A DNA stretch of 64,000 bases from Amoebidium appalachense (Eukaryota; Ichthyosporea): NCBI GenBank assembly GCA_963693365.1, contig CAVNZM010000015.1, positions 992,001-1,056,000 on the forward strand, read 5' to 3'. How positions within the stretch are numbered: position 1 is the stretch's first letter; the number at the start of each line of letters is the position of its first letter. Shown in pieces: positions 58,807 to 64,000 of the stretch. The position numbers and the translations under genes were made by a program. Under the pieces are notes generated by a model, which worked only from the letters and a program-made list of their open reading frames with translations, was not told the origin of the DNA and ran no database searches.

Positions 58807-60741
58807 TCACTGACGCATAGCAAGATCACTCAACCACAAATCTATCGTATTCCTACTCAAAAACATCGTACTATTAGACCACTGCCCATAATGTGTCCCA
58901 TCCTTTGTTCCCTCGGGCCGGGCGTCGGACCAATGATACGGGTCAAGTACCCGAAAACCCAAACCGGTCATGTTTCGGGTCATAAACTCATTAACCCCCT
59001 TTATCCTCGCCGGCATTCGAAGGAATTTCGTTCTCGGTACAGAAGGCATTGCAAGGTAATATGCGTTCCCGCTGTTAATAACGTTCGAACACGCGGCGAC
59101 TAAGTACTTAATAAACCTTTCGTACGTCTTTGTCCAAATAAGGTTAAACTGGTATCGATCCGCAGTCCACAGCCCGTGGCCCAACACGATCATATCGTTG
59201 CCCCAACACGTGAAGTTATCAAGGGTCATATTATCGTGCGGCCTGCTAAGGTACCCAGTATACCAGTAGGAAATAGTGGGGGCCCCGGCCGTGATTTGGC
59301 CCAAATCATTCACCGCGTCCGACCTCTTAGTACCCTCCCACACAAAATGCGATCCGTTGGGCTGAAAGAACTCGGCAGTGTCGAAAAACATCTCGCGCGT
59401 GATCGAGTCGCCGATATACAACACCCGTTTGATTTTCCTTTCCTCGAACATTTTCAAAGCCGTTTTCTGGTCCGGTTGACGAGGGTTTCTGCCTGTGTGC
59501 TTGCACAAAGCCCCCGGGGAGGGCACCCACACATATCGATCATTCCAAAAACTGGTGTTGTATTCGTGTCCCGATCCCTTCACTCCCGCGTCGTGCAGTG
59601 CGCCTGTCGCAGCGAAAAGCCTCCGTTTTGTCAACCACACACCGTTACTCATTCCAGTATAGTTGCATGGAGGTAACTCGTTTGCTCTGTTGGGATCAAG
59701 AGGGGGCGAAAGGCCGTAAACCCTCACTTGGAACGCGGTGAGCGTCATATCATCGACGGCGCGGTAGTACGAAGGTACGTTAATCGTTCGACATACGTCA
59801 CCTTTAGGACAGGGGGCTTGGAAGAGCAGAAGGGGAATATTCTTCATGTAGACACGTATGACAATGATATGCTTCCCGGATTCGACGGCGGTAAACGAAA
59901 CGTTATAATATCTGTTGCAACGCACTGTTTCGGCCCCGTTGTTTCCGGAAGGGCCGGAACTGAAACCACCTGGGACTTCACCCGCCGAAGGATTCAAAGG
60001 AGTAACAAGGGGGTCATTTTCGACGGAATCGGTCCCAACTGCGCGGCAAGACGTCAGAGGACCGATTTCTATATCCGCCACCTGGCGTGTGTTTCTCGAG
60101 ACGACTTTAACGTACAGTGCATCTTCCGTTTCGTTCTTTTGTCGTGTGTTGAGAATGGTGAACGTGAAACGTTTCCCGGCGCGGATGTTGGCTGTTCCCC
60201 TTATCAAAGCGGAATCTATGCGATACCCGCCGCCCAGAAGAATGTGCGTGTCTGGGCTCCACTCGTTAACCCCACCCACGTTCTCTTTCGGGACGAAATT
60301 TACGTTGTTAGCGTGTGTATTGTTCAACACCACAAAGCTGGTTGTGAACCTTAGACGGTTGTCCATCCAACCCAGAGTGGACGTGTATAACCAGTTCCCG
60401 CATGATATGTATGCGAGAAAGCACGCTACGAGAGCAAGTCCTAAGATCATGCTCAGTGTTATGGCTATGAAAACGGGCCGCCTAAACAGCACATGTGCAG
60501 GTTTGGGTGGGTTGGATGTGTGTGAAAGAGTTGAATTCGTGGAACGAACTGGTGTAGTTAAAGGTTCCGGGGAAATGGAGCGCAAAAGAAGAAAATCCTG
60601 GGAAGTAGTGAGTGATGCATCTGCCGACGAAGAGGTGCTGTCAATATCACAATGAAGTGCCCCAGGTGAAGACGGGGGCCTGTCTATTTCTGGCCCATGT
60701 TTTTTGCGCTCTTGTGGCAGCTCCAAGTGTATACCTGTCAT
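58807..60741 (-). CDS. Type II membrane protein with NXPE/PC-esterase-like (GDSL) domain, 644 aa
   Basis: A single intact exon of 644 codons starts at an ATG (60,741). Residues 1-88 are a Ser/Thr/Pro-rich cytosolic tail. Residues 90-114 (VFIAITLSMILGLALVACFL and following) form one membrane anchor with no cleavable signal. Residues 120-345 look like a beta-rich Ig/filamin-type module. Residues 400-640 hold the esterase-like domain, with YVWVPSPGALC, the nucleophile motif IGDSITRE (Gly444-Asp445-Ser446) and the acid-base pair in DGTHY (Asp614, His617). This GDS plus D-x-x-H arrangement is shared by PC-esterase, TBL and NXPE proteins. In plants and fungi these O-acetylate cell-wall or capsule sugars in the Golgi. 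About ten N-glycosylation sequons support a lumenal domain. The substrate is unknown. No repeat interrupts the gene. Confidence 0.85.
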   Translation of the reverse strand: MTGIHLELPQERKKHGPEIDRPPSSPGALHCDIDSTSSSADASLTTSQDFLLLRSISPEPLTTPVRSTNSTLSHTSNPPKPAHVLFRRPVFIAITLSMILGLALVACFLAYISCGNWLYTSTLGWMDNRLRFTTSFVVLNNTHANNVNFVPKENVGGVNEWSPDTHILLGGGYRIDSALIRGTANIRAGKRFTFTILNTRQKNETEDALYVKVVSRNTRQVADIEIGPLTSCRAVGTDSVENDPLVTPLNPSAGEVPGGFSSGPSGNNGAETVRCNRYYNVSFTAVESGKHIIVIRVYMKNIPLLLFQAPCPKGDVCRTINVPSYYRAVDDMTLTAFQVRVYGLSPPLDPNRANELPPCNYTGMSNGVWLTKRRLFAATGALHDAGVKGSGHEYNTSFWNDRYVWVPSPGALCKHTGRNPRQPDQKTALKMFEERKIKRVLYIGDSITREMFFDTAEFFQPNGSHFVWEGTKRSDAVNDLGQITAGAPTISYWYTGYLSRPHDNMTLDNFTCWGNDMIVLGHGLWTADRYQFNLIWTKTYERFIKYLVAACSNVINSGNAYYLAMPSVPRTKFLRMPARIKGVNEFMTRNMTGLGFRVLDPYHWSDARPEGTKDGTHYGQWSNSTMFLSRNTIDLWLSDLAMRQ

Positions 60742-62178
60742 GTTCCTAGTAGGGTTGCTCTAGCAGCTAGCCATAGGCTTTGTGTTGTGTGACTGTGTGC
60801 TGAGCTTATGTGAGCCGCGAGTGTGTTTTTGTGTGTAACGAGACGTTGTGTGTGCTTGTGTCTACTATGCATGTATGTGTGCATGCGTGTGAGCCTCGGT
60901 TAAGTGTCTTTGTGGGCCAGTGTGAGTATTAGTGCCTAAGTTAGTGTGTGTGTGCGTGTGCGTAGATGCCTGTGACTGTGTGCGTGTGGGCACAAGGAAC
61001 TGCCATAAAACGTCTGTGTTCTTTGAAAGCATTCAGCATTGACCAAAAGGTGTCAAAAAGTGCAACGTTGATCATACGATGAACAGCATTCTGCACTGCC
61101 AGCCTGCCAGGGTTTTCGCCATGGCGCCCGCACAGGTGTTTATAAACCCAAATTTGGAGTTATGCAGATCCAGGTGCACCTTCTAAGCCAATTAAATACT
61201 GACGACTAAAATTCCTGTCCCCCTACACCTCGACCCTATTGGCCCGACGCGGCGCCAGGGCCGGCCGGGCCCGGCAGGGCCAGGCCACGCCAAGGCACAC
61301 ACGGGCAGTACACATGATCGTCGGAATCATGTGAAGGTTTAAATTAATCAGACTATTTCACGCGATATTTTTTTTGACTTTTTATTCAATGCGGGTTTTC
61401 TACACAAACTTGGAATGTTGAAGCATCCGAATTCATCCATATGCATGCATGCATCTGCATATATTTGCCACGTAATGATAAACATGTACAGCCCTGAGGA
61501 TTCTGGCCGTTTTGTACTAAATCTCATATGATAACTAGGTGTAGAAACCATTCTTCGAGGAAATGAGCTCCTGAGAACAACTAAAAACGAAATGGAAAAA
61601 CAAAGAAAATTTTTGTGAAACAAAGCAGTTTCTTCGGTATCGTTGTTAGCACCGCACCGTGGTTTGTCTACAAACATTGGGGGAATTTGGGGGTTTACAC
61701 ACTTTTTGAAAAGAAGTTTTGGGAGATCTGTGCACATATGTGATTGGTTAGTAGTAAAACTAATCAAAACGTGCGTCTTGGTTCCTCGCACTACTTACAA
61801 GTTTGTAGTACTTACTGGGAGCCTGCAAAATAAGTCGATGCTTCGTGACACAGCCCAAACCAAACACATAAATAGCTACTTTCTGTGTTTTTTCTAATGC
61901 CTCAATCTATAATTTATGCCCTTGTTGCCTTTTCTTTCCGGATACTTGTTATTCGTGCTTCCCTAGGCTCTGTCAGCTGGCTCTGTCACACCCTTTGCAA
62001 AAAATGATCCAATAATCATCTTGGCATGATATTGCACCAATACGAATTCTAGAACGTTTTTATTGGTCAAAAGCAAGAACCTGTGTTTTCGAATGCACGG
62101 TGCTGGTTTGTTTGCATGGCGGTACAGGATATGTGTGCACATATGGCACCCGCAAGGGAGGGGGGCGGGCGGTATCTG
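60742..62178. other. Upstream region of the PC-esterase gene and unique spacer
   Basis: A GT-rich but non-repetitive stretch (60,780-61,000) is followed by a G/C-rich part (61,225-61,310) with CCGGC repeats and by AT-rich sequence to 62,000. CCAAT boxes occur at about 61,188 and 61,239. Minus-strand frames near 61,350-61,790 have no recognisable domain. Confidence 0.55.
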
Positions 62179-62670
62179 ATTGGGTAAAAGGGGGGTCAGC
62201 GCGTGTTTACGATTGGGAGGGAGCGCACTGGTGCGTTTTAAGGATAGACCATTCGCCTAATATCATGCGTTTTTATTGCCGTGGCCGAAAAAAAAAAACA
62301 GCAGTACAGGACACATATGCGAGTCACGGGTTCTTGGGCGGCGGGCAGGGCGGAGTACACGATTGGACGAAGTGCGTCACGATGTACGTCACAATGCGCA
62401 TGACTCGTGAGGTGACCTAACCGCTAATAAGATTGGAAAGAGGAATACGTGCAAGTCCGGGAGGTAAGATCCGAGTATAAGATGCAGCGAAGAAGGTCAA
62501 AAAAAGTTCCTGATGTGAACTGTAACCGCCCACGTGCGGACTGAGCCGTGAAATGGCGTGGGTAGCGCGTTTATAGTGGGAAAGTAAAAGGAAGGATTGG
62601 GGACGTAAACCAGGAAAAGAAGATGATTGGTCAAGAATCATTGATTCGATGGGATCGGTGGATAAAAGGG
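62179..62670 (+). promoter_or_regulatory. Promoter with six ATTGG boxes and a TATA-like element
   Basis: Six ATTGG boxes share one orientation, at 62,179, 62,212, 62,362, 62,432, 62,596 and 62,626. Three of the first four read (T/C)GATTGG. A GATAAAAGGG TATA-like element lies at 62,661-62,670, about 42 bp before the ATG at 62,712. Two GT-rich segments (62,107-62,225 and 62,303-62,370) share the phrase GTACAGGA(T/C)A and look like an old duplication. The layout is a compact RNA polymerase II promoter with repeated NF-Y-type sites. Function is inferred. Confidence 0.55.
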
Positions 62671-62711
62671 AAAGAAGTGATTGAAACAGAATCATTATTC
62701 ACACAATAAAG

Positions 62712-63095
62712 ATGGGCGATGAAGGCGAAGATGATAACATACGGTATTTGGATGGGGAAGAGCAGGCGGACATTATGGAGGGTGAGGGGGAGGAAGGGGT
62801 AGTGGATGGGGAGGATGAAGTAGCTATACAAGAGGGACATGAAATGGGTAGTGGAATTTATCCAGCCAATTTGTGGAGTATCACTATTGGGTGTCCCAAC
62901 CGCGATATTCCCAGCGGTTGGCTGGCAGCTGATACTCAACCAATGGGCTCACAGATCGATGGAGAGCAGCCGGCCGGGGAAACACACATCAGAAACAAAC
63001 GCAGGGGGGGGCGACCTCCAGGTTCAAAGAACAAGCGCACCCCTACTAAAAAACAGAGAATTGATTACTTCAATAGAGATGAAAAAAAGAAGTGA
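62712..63095 (+). CDS. Small acidic protein with an AT-hook, 127 aa
   Basis: The ATG at 62,712 follows a TATA-like box by about 40 bp. Residues 1-45 are strongly acidic (Glu/Asp/Gly). A middle part (YPANLWSITIGCPNRDIPSGW) has no recognised fold. Residues 95-112 read RNKRRGGRPPGSKNKRTP, an AT-hook-like minor-groove DNA-binding motif with the GRP core, and the end is a basic lysine-rich tail. An acidic N-terminus with an AT-hook tail suggests a small chromatin or transcription factor. An exon of a longer gene or a fragment of a transposon protein is also possible. The reading frame is short but free of repeats and has a convincing promoter. AATAAA occurs at 63,266. Confidence 0.5.
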   Translation: MGDEGEDDNIRYLDGEEQADIMEGEGEEGVVDGEDEVAIQEGHEMGSGIYPANLWSITIGCPNRDIPSGWLAADTQPMGSQIDGEQPAGETHIRNKRRGGRPPGSKNKRTPTKKQRIDYFNRDEKKK

Positions 63096-63843
63096 GAGTT
63101 GTGACTGTGTAGAAGTGTACACTGGAGCTTAGCTAGACCGTAGGTACCATGTTCGGCCAATCCATAACTTTTTTGTTTTATTGCTTTTGCCAGTTTAACG
63201 ACCAATGAATATGTCCTACACCGTTGCAGTTTGCCAATGGAGAATCAGTATGGTGTCCAATTGGCAATAAACAAGAAGTACAGTTCACCAATGGTATATT
63301 ATGGATTGGAACCATTTTCGATTCCATTAGCCATTTTTGGCCACCTTTTCCAACGACCAGCCCAGGACACATGTTCGAACTTCGAAGCTTCCATTTTTTA
63401 TGTGTGCGGATCCGGTTACCACTAGTACTACATAGCACCGTTTGCATTCTCCTGAGTTGGAATGTAACCTGTAAGGCTGTAAGGGGTATTCGTGCTGCCC
63501 TTTTCGTAGTGCAGTTTGGACTCGGACTCTCGGTCTCCGGCCACCCACCACCCACCCCCACGCCCCCCATGCAAGGCCTTTCTCACACAGCACAAACAAT
63601 CTCACACGTGCACGCACATGGTGACCATGAGCACAATAACGTTACAGAATTCGAGCCTTAGTTAGTTAGTAAGGTTGATTGGAACGGACGTGCGAAGTTG
63701 TTCGGAGGGGAAGGGAGAGAAATGTGTGTGGGAAGGAGCGAAGGGAAAAGGCAGGGAGAGGGGGGGGGGGGGGGGGGGGGCCCACCCCCACTACCGTTAC
63801 CCTTTTTTTATTTTTTATTTTTTGAGGCGGGGAGGGGGGGGAA

Positions 63844-63883
<40 letters not shown>

Positions 63884-64000
63884 AGCATTAGAAAAAGGAG
63901 AATTTCTAACCAGCGAGAGGTGGGGGGAACCGGGAGGGGGGGGGGGGGGGGGGGAGATAGGGGAGGGAGGAGGGTGGATTGGTAATTGGAAGTGTAGATG
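63096..64000. other. CCAAT-rich unique sequence, then poly-G at the right edge
   Basis: 63,155-63,320 holds five or more CCAAT/ATTGG boxes in both orientations (for example 63,157, 63,202, 63,234, 63,257, 63,280, 63,305), a possible promoter of a gene beyond or opposite. 63,440-63,660 has no clear domain. 63,745-63,960 is G-rich with a 45-base G run near 63,845-63,881. Confidence 0.6.

Noticed and set aside
61225-61310. GC-rich CCGGC repeats as an rRNA or CpG-island promoter
   Set aside because: No rRNA motif and too short. It is noted only as G/C-rich upstream sequence.

Overview
This is nuclear DNA from a eukaryote. Protein-coding genes are split by GT-AG introns, promoters carry repeated CCAAT/ATTGG boxes, poly(A) signals follow stop codons, and there are LTR retrotransposons and small inverted-repeat elements. 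More than half of the window is simple sequence: long (GT)n/(CA)n, (CT)n, and G or C homopolymers up to about 60 bases. The species cannot be fixed from sequence alone. The gene set (DUS1, an NAD/nucleotide-type mitochondrial carrier, an MFS transporter, an NXPE/PC-esterase-like type II membrane protein, a THAP/DDE transposase relic and a chromovirus) fits a unicellular protist. A holozoan such as an ichthyosporean is one possibility, held at low confidence.

Layout. 1-5,065: simple repeats with one small uncharacterised ORF at 1,528. 5,066-14,345 (minus): a gene for tRNA-dihydrouridine synthase 1, rebuilt here as ten exons inside microsatellite-filled introns. 14,346-16,490: a shared upstream region for two divergently transcribed genes. 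16,492-25,364 (plus): a mitochondrial carrier gene of seven recognised exons. Both split genes carry truncated 'ghost' copies of their own exons inside adjacent introns. 26,649-41,004: a Ty1/copia element (306-bp LTRs, TSD AGTCT) that has lost its reverse transcriptase. It is interrupted at 28,248-39,029 by a Ty3/gypsy composite (480-bp LTRs, TSD GAGCG). The composite's outer LTRs point left, but it holds a rightward gag-pol with a chromodomain and its own 3' LTR, joined head to head with a decayed inverted pol copy.

42,648-45,287 (plus): a three-exon, secreted, probably GPI-anchored surface protein. 47,185-48,628: a 189-bp tandem repeat and decayed relatives. 49,570-53,970: an MFS transporter gene that has been broken. 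Between its ends lie two copies of a 115-118 bp inverted-repeat element with 10-bp TSDs, a THAP/DDE transposase remnant, and an opposite-strand EXO1/FEN1-like nuclease gene with all metal-binding acids but a frameshift and a stop. 55,884-56,081: a 33-bp minisatellite with a CCAAT-type motif in nearly every unit. 58,807-60,741 (minus): an intact single-exon membrane PC-esterase-like protein. 62,179-63,095: a six-box ATTGG promoter driving a small AT-hook ORF.

The host genes do not form one pathway. The clearest theme is how genes cope with repeats: acceptors sit directly against (CA)n/C tracts, some donors run straight into (GT)n/G tracts, exon ends are duplicated into neighbouring introns, and mobile elements are stacked inside one another. 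All splice sites were placed by eye from reading frame and GT-AG rules. Homopolymer lengths and small frameshifts near them may be sequencing or assembly errors.
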